NCBI GenBank assembly: GCA_017483235.1
Contig: JAFULE010000054.1
Span: 1 to 13,799, forward strand
Direction: 5' to 3'
From: Faecalibacterium sp.
GTDB lineage: Bacteria > Bacillota > Clostridia > Oscillospirales > Ruminococcaceae
Length of the DNA: 13,799 nucleotides
Shown: in pieces, positions 1 through 7,149 of the stretch
How the letters are laid out: the number at the start of each line of letters is the position of its first letter
How positions within the stretch are numbered: position 1 is the stretch's first letter
Program-made: the position numbers and the translations under genes
Notes under the pieces: generated by a model
Database searches by the model: none
Told to the model about the DNA's origin: nothing
What the model saw: only the letters and a program-made list of their open reading frames with translations

Positions 1-1
1 A

Positions 2-649
2 CAGGAACACAATATCTTTGTAGCCGAAGCAATTTGGCCCCGCTACATGCCTTCCCGTTCCATCATTCAATCTGTATTGGACAGCGGAATTATTGGCAAA
101 ATCAACACTCTTACAGCTAACCTGTGCTATCCGGTAAGCAAGAAAGAACGTTTGGTCAATCCTGAACTTGCCGGCGGCGCTTTGCTGGATGTGGGTATTT
201 ACGGCATCAATTTTGCTCTGATGCATTTTGGAACGGAGATTGACCGCATCGATTCTTCGGTTCAGTTCACGCCTTCCGGCGTGGATGGCATGGAAAGCAT
301 TACCATGCGTTACAAGGACGGCCGGATGGCAATTCTAACCCACGGAATTTACTCCCGCTCTGATCGAAAAGGCATTTTCTATGGCGAAAAAGGATATATC
401 ATCGTAGAAAATATCAACAACCCGCAATCGATTTCGGTATTTGACACAAACGATCAGCTGCTTCAAAGCTACACCTTCCCGGATCAGATCAGCGGTTACG
501 AATACGAGTTCAGTGAATGTATCCGCGCAATTCAAAACAGAAAGACCGAAAGCACCTCTATGCCTTTGGAGCACACCATTCAGATGATGGAGTTGTTTGA
601 TGGTGTGCGAAAGCAGTGGGGCCTGGTGTATCCGCAGGAAAAAAACTGA
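2..649 (+). CDS. Gfo/Idh/MocA family oxidoreductase, C-terminal part (5' end off window)
   Basis: The reading frame is open from base 2 and ends at TGA 647-649, so about 215 C-terminal residues of a roughly 330-residue protein are visible. The first residues read NIFVAEAIWPRYMPS, typical of the end of the Rossmann half in this family, so ATG 47 is internal and not a start. The substrate-domain motif ELAGGALLDVGIYG lies at 164-205, and the C-terminal helix motif with PLEHTIQMMELFDGVRKQWG is near the end. Family members are NAD(P)-dependent dehydrogenases of sugars, inositols or dihydrodiols, acting in the cytoplasm. The closest feel is the trans-dihydrodiol/glucose-fructose oxidoreductase-like branch, but the substrate cannot be told. 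The NAD-binding end and EKP motif are outside the window. Its position before a glycoside hydrolase fits carbohydrate metabolism (inference). Confidence 0.88.
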   Translation, partial: QEHNIFVAEAIWPRYMPSRSIIQSVLDSGIIGKINTLTANLCYPVSKKERLVNPELAGGALLDVGIYGINFALMHFGTEIDRIDSSVQFTPSGVDGMESITMRYKDGRMAILTHGIYSRSDRKGIFYGEKGYIIVENINNPQSISVFDTNDQLLQSYTFPDQISGYEYEFSECIRAIQNRKTESTSMPLEHTIQMMELFDGVRKQWGLVYPQEKN

Positions 650-678
650 TCCACTGAGCATTCTGTCAACAAATTTTT

Positions 679-878
679 ATGTAACCACTGCCGTGAACGC
701 GGAAAACCGCCGCTATAAGAATGTATTCATCACAGAAAAAAGCCGCCTGCTGGCCGCGCCGATGCTTCAGCGCCGCGAACAGGTGGAAAACGGCCTTATG
801 AAAGGCTTCTCTTCCGAGGAAAAAGAAAAAATAACAGCTCTTTTGCTGCATCTGCGCAAAAACGTCGAAGAAATGTGA
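679..878 (+). pseudogene. MarR-family regulator remnant (C-terminal third only)
   Basis: In the frame ending at TGA 876-878, the translation from about 679 reads like the wing strand and C-terminal dimerisation helices of a MarR regulator: VNAENRRYKNVFITEKSR at about 691-744, then a helix ending in FSSEEKEKITALLLHLRKN. The DNA-binding helix-turn-helix, which should precede this, is absent. Upstream the same frame runs into the end of the oxidoreductase gene. No start codon with a ribosome binding site precedes the homologous part; the first in-frame ATG (761) would give only about 38 residues. I therefore call it a decayed fragment. The family match is by motif recognition from memory and the piece is short, so the assignment is moderate. 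Confidence 0.55.
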
Positions 879-951
879 TATTTACAGCCCAGAGCGTCCT
901 TTTCCGCCCCAATATGTAGCAAGCTATACAAAGGTTCCAAGTCTGCCCAAT

Positions 952-981
952 TTGTAATTGAGCAGATCAAAACACGATAAA
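952..981 (+). promoter_or_regulatory. Weak candidate promoter for the GH3 gene
   Basis: A TTGTAA -35-like box (952-957) and a GATAAA -10-like box (976-981) are separated by 18 bases. They lie just upstream of the AAAGAAAGGA ribosome binding site (985-994) of the gene starting at 1004. The -10 box is poor and the implied leader is very short, so this is only a candidate. No better promoter was seen in 879-1003. Confidence 0.25.
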
Positions 982-1003
982 TCCAAAGAAAGGAATTTGT
1001 AGT

Positions 1004-2731
1004 ATGGTTGATTTGAAAGCAAAGCCGTTTTATCTGAACAACGAACAGATCCGGTGGGTGGAGGACACCTATGCCTCGATGGACACGCTGGAGAAGGTTC
1101 AGCAGCTGTTCTTTAAGGTGGCCGGCAACCGGGAGGAAAGTGCTGTCCAGAAGGTGGTAGAGACCTATAAGCAGGGCGGCCTGCGCTGGCAGGGCGGCGA
1201 TTCCAAGGCCAACTGGAAGCTGCTGATGAACTACCAGAAGTATTCCAAGATTCCCTTGCTGATCGCAGCCAATCTGGATGACGGCGGAAACGGCTGTATG
1301 ACCGACGGCACCTTTGTGATGACTGCAGCCGGTGCAGCTGCTTCCGGCGATACTGAGACCGCTTATAACATTGGCTACGTGGCCGGCAAAGAGGCTTCTG
1401 CCATCGGCGTCAACTGGCTGTTTAACCCCTGCGCCGACATTTACATGAACTGGCGCAACACCATTGTCAACACCCGTTCCTACGGCGACAATGCCGACAC
1501 CGTCATCAAGAATATCCGCGCCTTTATTGAGGGCGTTCACCAGAGCAACGTGGCCTGCTGCTGCAAGCACTTCCCCGGTGACGGCGTCGAAGAGCGCGAC
1601 CAGCATCTGCAGCTGGGTGTCAATGACCTGAGTGCGGAAGAGTGGGATAATTCTTTCCGTAAGGTCTACCAGACCATGATCGACGAAGGTCTGGAATCCA
1701 TCATGGTGGGACATATCGCCCTGCCCGAGATGAGCCGCAAGCTGCGCCCCGGCATCAAGGATCGTGACATTATGCCCGCTACCCTGGCCCCCGAGCTGCT
1801 CACCGATCTTCTGCGCGGCGAAATGGGCTTCAACGGCGTTGTGCTGACCGACGCCTCCCACATGGGCGGCTTTACCAATATGAAGCGCCGTAAGGATGCC
1901 GTTCCTACTGCGATCATGGCCGGCTGCGACATGTTCCTGTTTACCGGCGACGATGACGAGGATCTGGAGTTCATGCTGGATGGCGTAAAGAACGGCATGA
2001 TCACCGAAGAGCGTTTGAGCGACGCGGTACACCGCATTCTGGGCCTGAAGGCCAAGCTGAACCTGATGAAGCCGGAATATGTCTTTAAGCCGGAAGAAGG
2101 CCTGAGTGTAGTTGGCTGCCCCGAGCACAAGGCACTGTGCGTGAAGGCTGCCGATGCTTGCACCACCCTGGTTAAGGACACCGACAATCTGCTGCCGCTG
2201 GCGCCCGGCAAGGGCAAGCGCGCCCGCCTGTACTATTTGATTTCCCGCCCGGCGACCATGAACTGGAAGGGCGACCCAAACCTGGCGGTGATCAAGGAAG
2301 AGATCGAGCGGCTGGGCTACGAGGTAGACGTTGCACCCAACTACTACCAACTGGAGCGTGACGGTGCCCCCGATGCAATGCCCCAGATGATGAGCTTTGG
2401 TAAACACGAGGACTTCCGCGCCAAGTATGATGTAGTATTTCTCGTTGTCTACATGAAAGGTTATGCACAGGAGAACAACGTTCGCGTGGTGTACAGCTGC
2501 GGCCACTCCAACGAGATGCCCTGGTATGCGGCCGAAGTGCCCACCGTGGGCATCAGCCTGAACTACACCAACCACCTGATCGATCTGCCCCAGGTACACA
2601 CCTACATTCACGCCTACGGCCCCGACCGCGCCTGCATCCGTGCTGCTTTGGAAAAGGCACACGGCATGAGCGAGTTTAAGGGCACCGCCAGCGAGACTGT
2701 ATTCTGCGGCAAGTGGGATACCCGGCTGTAA
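1004..2731 (+). CDS. Glycoside hydrolase family 3 protein (beta-hexosaminidase/beta-glucosidase-like)
   Basis: This 575-residue protein has no signal peptide or membrane segment, so it should hydrolyse terminal beta-linked sugars from intracellular oligosaccharides or glycosides. ATG 1004 is chosen because AAAGAAAGGA ends 9 bases before it. The N-terminal TIM-barrel domain (about residues 15-350) carries KHFPGDG at 188-194, followed by RDQH at 198-201. The D199/H201 pair sits where NagZ/YbbD-type GH3 enzymes hold their Asp-His acid-base pair. The expected nucleophile is D283 in LTDASHMGGF. A smaller alpha/beta C-terminal domain starts near residue 380 (TTLVKDTDNLLPL) and fits the GH3 C-terminal domain; the layout resembles the two-domain YbbD form. 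NagZ usually has KHFPGHG, so the GDG variant leaves the glycone uncertain. The gene is monocistronic, with a terminator directly after it. Confidence 0.92.
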   Translation: MVDLKAKPFYLNNEQIRWVEDTYASMDTLEKVQQLFFKVAGNREESAVQKVVETYKQGGLRWQGGDSKANWKLLMNYQKYSKIPLLIAANLDDGGNGCMTDGTFVMTAAGAAASGDTETAYNIGYVAGKEASAIGVNWLFNPCADIYMNWRNTIVNTRSYGDNADTVIKNIRAFIEGVHQSNVACCCKHFPGDGVEERDQHLQLGVNDLSAEEWDNSFRKVYQTMIDEGLESIMVGHIALPEMSRKLRPGIKDRDIMPATLAPELLTDLLRGEMGFNGVVLTDASHMGGFTNMKRRKDAVPTAIMAGCDMFLFTGDDDEDLEFMLDGVKNGMITEERLSDAVHRILGLKAKLNLMKPEYVFKPEEGLSVVGCPEHKALCVKAADACTTLVKDTDNLLPLAPGKGKRARLYYLISRPATMNWKGDPNLAVIKEEIERLGYEVDVAPNYYQLERDGAPDAMPQMMSFGKHEDFRAKYDVVFLVVYMKGYAQENNVRVVYSCGHSNEMPWYAAEVPTVGISLNYTNHLIDLPQVHTYIHAYGPDRACIRAALEKAHGMSEFKGTASETVFCGKWDTRL

Positions 2732-2754
2732 GTTTCTTAATATCATATAACAAT

Positions 2755-2806
2755 CCCCCACCGTCTCACAGCGTCAATCGCCGCGAAACGGTGGGGACCT
2801 TTTTTA
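2755..2806 (+). terminator. Rho-independent terminator after the GH3 gene
   Basis: A 9-bp inverted repeat, CCCCACCGT (2756-2764) with ACGGTGGGG (2788-2796), encloses a 23-base loop that can fold further. It is followed by CC and six T (2800-2805). It lies 24 bases after the stop codon of the GH3 gene. The following stretch up to 2933 holds nothing I recognise. Confidence 0.8.
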
Positions 2807-2933
2807 TTCATTTTATGGAGTTCATGTTCTGCAGCAAATAACACTTCTTAACGCCCAAACAGGGATCATCCCCTTCAGCTTGAAAAAGCAGCGAACATCA
2901 TAAACGCACCCCATAAACCCATACAGCTGCATC

Positions 2934-3834
2934 TTATTGGGCCAACGACATTACACCATCGGTGAACACTAAGTTCCGCATTCCCCGGCCGCGTACCTTC
3001 TGTTCAGGAATTGCGGCTTCGATGGCGCGAATTTCTTCCTCTGTCAGCGTGATCTTCAGCGCATCAATGGACTGCTGCAGATGCTGCGGACTGGTGGTGC
3101 CAACCAAGCTCTGAACGTGATCGTACTTTGCCAGCGACCATGCCAGAGCCAGTTGGGAAAGGGTCACACCTTTTTCATCGGCGATCTTCTTAACATTGCG
3201 GATCATTGCCAAATTGGCCTCACGGTTTTCGGGCGAGAGCAAGCCGCGGGCATTCGGGTCGGCAGGCGCATTCAGCACACAGTCGGTCAGCAGGCCGTGA
3301 CCCACGGTGCCAAAGGCCAGCACTTTCACGTCCAGTTCCCTGGCGGCAGCGATCAGCTCCTTTTCGATGCTGCGGTCGATCAGGGAATACTCCATTTCCA
3401 CCGTATGAATGGGATGCACCTTGCAGGCACGGCGCAATGTATCTGCGTCCACCATAGACAAACCGATGTGGCGCACATAGCCTGCCTTTACCTGATCTGC
3501 GATCGCCCCCACCAGCTCCTCTACCGGGACAGTGGTATCCTGACGCGCAGGCTGGTACAGGTCGATATAATCCATTCCAAGACGACGCAGCGAATAGGCC
3601 AGATGCCCCTTTACGTTATGCGGTTTTACATCTAACCCGTAGATCCCGCCTGCGGGAGACGGCAGGACACCGAATTTGACAGACAGAAAATAGCTGTCGC
3701 GGGCCCCCCTTCATAGCCTCGCCCACAACCATTTCGCTTTCGCTGCCCTGATAGAATTCACCCGTATTGAACAGGGTAATTCCAGCGTTCAATGCAGCAT
3801 GGATGGTCTTGATCGAGGTTTCACGGTTGCGGCG
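2934..3834 (-). pseudogene. Aldo/keto reductase, broken: frameshifted and 5'-truncated
   Basis: Reading leftward, the sequence encodes most of an NADPH-dependent aldo/keto reductase. The N-terminal piece (about 3834-3706) has NRETSIKTIHAALNAGITLF, NTGEFYQGSESE and VVGEAMKGG, including the conserved Tyr of the family in EFY. It then shifts frame at a run of six C (3704-3709) and continues as RDSYFLSVKFG, AYSLRRLGMDYIDLYQPAR, AGYVRHIGLSM and so on to TAA at 2934. Removing one G of the run on the coding strand restores one frame. The first 25 or so residues (the usual strand with LGLGCMGM) are missing, because upstream of about 3830 the DNA belongs to the integrase. No start codon or ribosome binding site serves the gene. 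An open C-terminal stretch from ATG 3575 alone would lack the catalytic residues. The family is clear; the substrate is not. Confidence 0.85.
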
Positions 3835-4989
3835 GATAGTCGTCCCTCGGCGGCAGCTGTCGCCCGAAAAGTCTCCACCTTGACCGTCAAAGAGTATTTG
3901 CACGAATGGCTGGATACATACAGCGACAACATTGCACCTAATACTCTGCGTGGATACCGCACAAACATCGAAAATCACCTGATTCCCATGTTAGGGCATA
4001 TCAAATTACGTGATTTGGATGTGCGTACGCTCGACGAGTATGTACGTAAAATGCGTAAAAATAAAAAGCTGACAGACCGCACCATCAAGTACACGCTGCA
4101 GACACTTAGCAGCGCTTTGGAAACGGCCATTGCCTACGATTATATCCCCAACAATCCCGTCAAGCGCATTACCGTCAAGATGGATACGAGATCTGAGATT
4201 CAATCGCCCTATACCGCAGAAGAGATGATCAAGCTGATCGACGTCATTCGCGGCAACGATTTTGAACTTGTGGTGATCCTTGCCGGGCTCATGGGGATGC
4301 GAATCAGTGAAATTCTCGGTCTGCGTTGGAGCAATGTGGATTTAGATCATCAACTGCTCTGTGTTTCGGAGCAACTGCCAAGCACGCTCCCCCGAAACGC
4401 AAAAATCGTGGATCAGTATGCTCCGCTCAAATCGAAACAGCGTAACGAGTCGCGTACACTTCCCATTACCGAAGATCTCTTGCCGTTTTTTGAACGACAG
4501 TTAAACAATCAGCGTCAAGCCAGAAAGGCTCTTCTTGATGACGGAAAGGATTATTACAACAACGATCTGGTTATTTGCAAACCCGATGGAAGCCCCTATA
4601 CCCGCAACTGTATCTCTACATGGTTTACGCGCCTTCTGCGTCAGCACAATCTAAGAAGCATCCGCTTCCATGACCTTCGGCACACTGCGGCTACCCATAT
4701 GTATCTCCTAAGCAAAGATCCTTTGGCGGTCAGCCAAATTCTGGGCCACTCCGCCAGCAGCCTGGCGGTGCGCGGCATCAACCAAATGACGCAGCATTAC
4801 ATCACGCTCGACTGGGAGGCCAAGTACGCAGCCATGAAACCTTATCACAATTTGGTTCTTGGCTGCCGCGAACTGCCTTCTCTTGAAGAGAAACTTTCTG
4901 CCGTTACCGGCTCGGATTTCAGGGCCAAAAAAATCGGCCGGGAAAAAGTGGGCGAAAAATGGGCGCAAAACAGGGATTTTGACCGCTGA
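3799..4989 (+). CDS. Tyrosine recombinase/phage-type integrase, N-terminally truncated
   Basis: The open frame gives 396 residues from ATG 3799, but the first 20 or so are antisense aldo/keto reductase sequence. Integrase homology begins near 3866-3880 with STLTVKEYLHEWLDTY, the start of the SAM-like core-binding domain. The catalytic domain is complete by motif: R168 (GMRISEILGLRW), a Lys at 211 or 213 (PLKSKQRNESRTLPI), H291 and R294 (HDLRHTAATH), H317 (LGHS) and the nucleophile Y334 (QHYITLD). Family members of this layout usually carry an extra N-terminal arm-binding domain of about 60 residues, which is missing here. No ribosome binding site precedes ATG 3799, so expression is doubtful. 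Codon use is less GC-biased than in the operons to the right, as expected for a mobile-element gene. It converges on the tRNA-Ser 3' end 90 bases away. It may be an inactive relic. Confidence 0.8.
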   Translation: MDGLDRGFTVAADSRPSAAAVARKVSTLTVKEYLHEWLDTYSDNIAPNTLRGYRTNIENHLIPMLGHIKLRDLDVRTLDEYVRKMRKNKKLTDRTIKYTLQTLSSALETAIAYDYIPNNPVKRITVKMDTRSEIQSPYTAEEMIKLIDVIRGNDFELVVILAGLMGMRISEILGLRWSNVDLDHQLLCVSEQLPSTLPRNAKIVDQYAPLKSKQRNESRTLPITEDLLPFFERQLNNQRQARKALLDDGKDYYNNDLVICKPDGSPYTRNCISTWFTRLLRQHNLRSIRFHDLRHTAATHMYLLSKDPLAVSQILGHSASSLAVRGINQMTQHYITLDWEAKYAAMKPYHNLVLGCRELPSLEEKLSAVTGSDFRAKKIGREKVGEKWAQNRDFDR

Positions 4990-5042
4990 TTTTGCCGAAA
5001 AGAGCTCCCGACAGAGGGTTCGGCATATCGCCGGGCAAAACA

Positions 5043-5078
5043 AAAAACCTCGTAAATCCGTAGATTTACGAGGTTTTT
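5043..5078. terminator. Bidirectional hairpin terminator between integrase and tRNA-Ser
   Basis: A perfect 16-bp stem, AAAAACCTCGTAAATC (5043-5058) with GATTTACGAGGTTTTT (5063-5078), closes a CGTA loop. The A/T ends give a T-run on either strand, so it can end the integrase transcript rightward and the tRNA transcript leftward. It starts one base after the encoded CCA of the tRNA. Bases 4990-5042 hold nothing else recognisable. Confidence 0.85.
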
Positions 5079-5079
5079 C

Positions 5080-5171
5080 TGGCGGAAAGAGAGGGATTCG
5101 AACCCTCGAACGCTTTTGACACGTTACACGATTTCCAGTCGTGCGCCTTAGACCAGCTCAGCCATCTTTCC
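5080..5171 (-). tRNA. tRNA-Ser (anticodon GGA)
   Basis: On the minus strand a 92-base class II tRNA begins GGAAAGATGGC at 5171. The acceptor stem GGAAAGA pairs with TCTTTCC, the anticodon stem is CACGA/TCGTG around loop CTGGAAA (anticodon GGA at 5134-5136), there is a long variable arm, and the T arm is GAGGG-TTCGAAT-CCCTC. The discriminator base is G, and the CCA end is encoded (5080-5082). GGA reads UCC and UCU serine codons. Its 3' end faces the integrase, marking it as the probable attachment site of the element on its left. Confidence 0.96.
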
Positions 5172-5209
5172 ACATCTTCAATTCATGCTTCATTTCTGAA
5201 CGCCTAATC

Positions 5210-5238
5210 ATTTTATCAGTTCACCGAGTGCTTGTCAA
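5210..5238 (-). promoter_or_regulatory. Strong promoter of tRNA-Ser
   Basis: On the minus strand, a perfect TTGACA (5233-5238) lies 17 bases from TAAAAT (5210-5215), preceded by TGA as an extended -10. Transcription would start near 5203, about 30 bases before the mature 5' end of the tRNA. It sits directly behind the terminator of the importer operon. Confidence 0.85.
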
Positions 5239-5249
5239 GGCTTTTTTGC

Positions 5250-5303
5250 AAAAAAACGCAAAAAAGCCCAAACGCCGCCGGCCTGCGGTGCAGGCCGGCG
5301 GCG
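5250..5303 (-). terminator. Terminator of the ABC importer operon
   Basis: A 14-bp GC-rich stem, CGCCGCCGGCCTGC (5273-5286) with GCAGGCCGGCGGCG (5290-5303), has a 3-base loop. On the minus strand it is followed by TTT, then T-runs of six and seven within 24 bases. It lies about 20 bases behind the ATPase stop codon. The outer ten bases of the stem are the same as in the terminator at 13229-13253. Confidence 0.88.
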
Positions 5304-5322
5304 CAGCTTCTTTTGGGGCTGA

Positions 5323-6117
5323 TTACGAGAGCATCATGCGGTCGTTGGCAAATTCGCCGCCGCTGGCCAGCTCGAACTTGGCCAGCAGGTCGGACACTTT
5401 CAAATTCTGCTTTTCTTCACCGCGCACGTCGTAGATGACATGCCCTTCGTGCATCATGATCAGGCGGTTGCCATACTTGATGGCATCCTTCATGTTGTGG
5501 GTGATCATCAGGGTGGTCAGGCTGTTTTCGCGCACAATCTTGTCCGACAGGGTCAGCACCTTGCTGGCGGTTTTGGGGTCGAGGGCAGCGGTGTGCTCGT
5601 CCAGCAGCAGCAGCTTGGGCTTTTGCAGGGTGGCCATCAAAAGGGTCAGCGCCTGACGCTGGCCGCCTGACAGCAGGCCCACCTTGCTGGTCATGCGGTC
5701 TTCCAGGCCAAGGTCCAGCATTTTCAGCGCTTCGCGGTACTGCTCGCGCTCTTCGTTGGTAATGCCGGTGCGCAGGCTGCGCTTTTTGCCGCGGCGGGCC
5801 GCCAGTGCCAGATTTTCTTCGATCTGCATGGTGGCGGCGGTGCCGGTCATGGGGTCCTGAAAGACGCGGCCGATGTAGGCGGCACGCTGATGCTCGGCCA
5901 GATGGGTCACATCCACCCCGTCGATGGTGATACTGCCGTCATCCACCGGCCACACACCGGCCACTGCGTTCAGCAATGTGGATTTGCCTGCGCCGTTGCC
6001 GCCGATGACCGTGACAAAGTCGCCGGGCTGCAGGTGCAGCGAAACGCCGTCCAGCGCAAGTTTCTGGTTGACGGTGCCCGCGTTGAAGGTTTTGGACACA
6101 TTTGCGATCTTAAGCAT
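5323..6117 (-). CDS. ABC transporter ATP-binding protein, TrpZ-like importer family
   Basis: This 264-residue ATPase powers uptake by the neighbouring permease. All nucleotide-binding motifs are present: Walker A GGNGAGKST (39-47), Q-loop Q87 in RVFQDP, signature LSGGQRQ (149-155), Walker B LLLLDEHTAALD with D173 and E174, and switch H207. The start MLKIANVSKTF at 6117 is preferred to the longer upstream frame because this is where ATPase homology begins and an AAGGGGGCGG ribosome binding site lies just upstream. The start overlaps the permease end by 8 bases, suggesting translational coupling. The Walker B context DEHTAALDPKT and the paired sub-domains match the 'uncharacterized ABC transport system' ATPases (COG1101 type) partnered with COG4120 permeases and PF04392 binding proteins. 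The substrate is discussed under the binding protein. Confidence 0.93.
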   Translation of the reverse strand: MLKIANVSKTFNAGTVNQKLALDGVSLHLQPGDFVTVIGGNGAGKSTLLNAVAGVWPVDDGSITIDGVDVTHLAEHQRAAYIGRVFQDPMTGTAATMQIEENLALAARRGKKRSLRTGITNEEREQYREALKMLDLGLEDRMTSKVGLLSGGQRQALTLLMATLQKPKLLLLDEHTAALDPKTASKVLTLSDKIVRENSLTTLMITHNMKDAIKYGNRLIMMHEGHVIYDVRGEEKQNLKVSDLLAKFELASGGEFANDRMMLS

Positions 6118-7060
6118 TGCGGGCCGCCCCCTTTTTGAGATTTTTGGATGCCAGATGGGCACGCAGGGTGGGCATGGACAGGAACAAAGCCACCACCGCG
6201 GCAGAAAGAATTTTCAGATCGTTGGTGTTCAGGCCCATGGCCAGAACCGCCTGAATGACGATGTAGTACACAATGGCGCCTACCGACACCGCAAACAGCT
6301 TGAGCGCAAAGTTACGGAAGAGCTTGCTGAACAGCACATCGCCGATGATGACCGCTGCCAGACCGATGACGATGGCGCCGCGGCCCATGTTGATCTCGCT
6401 GGCCGAGTTGTACTGGGCCAGCAGTGCACCGGACAGGGCCACCAGACCGTTGGCGATCATCAGGCCCAGCACCTTGGCCATGTTGACGTTGATGCCCTGC
6501 GCCTTGGCCATGTTCTGGTTGGCGCCGGTGGCACGCAGCGAGCAGCCCAGCTCGGTGCCGAAGAACCAGTACAGCACCCCGATCACCACCGCGGTGAACA
6601 GGCCCACCACAACGATGGGGTGACGCCAGAAAGGCAGTTCGCCCTGCGCCACATCACGGATAAACCGCAGCGATACCAGCAGCTTGTTGAGCAGCTCTTT
6701 GTTGGTGACGTTGATGGCCACGGTGGCTTTCATGCCCATGATGCGCATATTCACCGACCAGAGACCTAATTGCGTAAGAATACCTGCCAGAATGGCCGGA
6801 ATGCCGCAAACCGTGTGCAGCAGGCCGGTGACGAGGCCCGCCGCCATGCCGGCCAGGGTGGCCAGCAGCAGTGCCAGCCAGAGGTTGGTGCCGGTGGTAA
6901 AGGCCATGACAAACACCGCTGCGCCGGTGCAGATGGAGCCGTCGACCGTAAGGTCGGAAAGCTGCAGAACACTGTAGGTAAGGTAGACGCCGATGGCCAT
7001 AATGCCCCAGATCAAGCCCTGAGACACCGCACCCGGCAGCGCATTGATAAAGTCGTTCAT
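6110..7060 (-). CDS. ABC transporter permease, TrpY-like importer family
   Basis: This 316-residue integral membrane protein has about eight or nine hydrophobic segments (roughly 14-34, 43-56, 59-82, 85-103, 148-168, 195-216, 228-246, 252-275 and 281-299). It fits the branched-chain/ribose-type permease superfamily, COG4120 branch. The loop GCSLRATGANQNMAKAQGIN at 172-191 is the conserved cytoplasmic coupling segment that should contact the ATPase. The ATG at 7060 has TTTTTGGAGG 10 bases upstream. The gene follows the binding protein after 89 bases holding a hairpin and overlaps the ATPase start by 8 bases. It forms the membrane channel of the importer; a homodimer is expected from the family. 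Confidence 0.93.
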   Translation of the reverse strand: MNDFINALPGAVSQGLIWGIMAIGVYLTYSVLQLSDLTVDGSICTGAAVFVMAFTTGTNLWLALLLATLAGMAAGLVTGLLHTVCGIPAILAGILTQLGLWSVNMRIMGMKATVAINVTNKELLNKLLVSLRFIRDVAQGELPFWRHPIVVVGLFTAVVIGVLYWFFGTELGCSLRATGANQNMAKAQGINVNMAKVLGLMIANGLVALSGALLAQYNSASEINMGRGAIVIGLAAVIIGDVLFSKLFRNFALKLFAVSVGAIVYYIVIQAVLAMGLNTNDLKILSAAVVALFLSMPTLRAHLASKNLKKGAARNA

Positions 7061-7104
7061 AGGGGGGATTCCTCCAAAAAAGCAGTTGGGTCTTTACACA
7101 GCAA

Positions 7105-7138
7105 AACAGCGGAAAAGGTTTTGCCCTCTTCCGCTGTT
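7105..7138 (-). terminator. Intercistronic hairpin between binding protein and permease genes
   Basis: The arms AACAGCGGAA (7105-7114) and TTCCGCTGTT (7129-7138) form a 10-bp stem. On the minus strand only a short TTTT follows, so it would be a weak terminator or an mRNA-stabilising stem. Such a hairpin after a binding-protein gene usually lets that gene be expressed above the membrane components. That effect is inferred here, not shown. Confidence 0.6.
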
Positions 7139-7149
7139 AAATTGCGGAG

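Noticed and set aside
767..2761. 664-codon open frame on the minus strand
   Set aside because: It is the shadow of the GH3 gene: low-complexity His/Val/Gly-rich translation, no ribosome binding site, no known domain, and it runs through the GH3 terminator.
2934..3575. The open C-terminal piece of the aldo/keto reductase as a separate small gene
   Set aside because: ATG 3575 lies within the conserved MDYIDLYQPAR segment, has no ribosome binding site and would lack the catalytic Tyr half. It is part of the broken gene.
3704..3709. Programmed ribosomal frameshift in the aldo/keto reductase
   Set aside because: No slippery-site/stem arrangement was evident and the gene has no N-terminal end, so a programmed shift would serve nothing.
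5080..5110. Direct repeat of the tRNA 3' end as a second attachment site
   Set aside because: I looked for another copy of the T-arm/acceptor segment in the window and found none.
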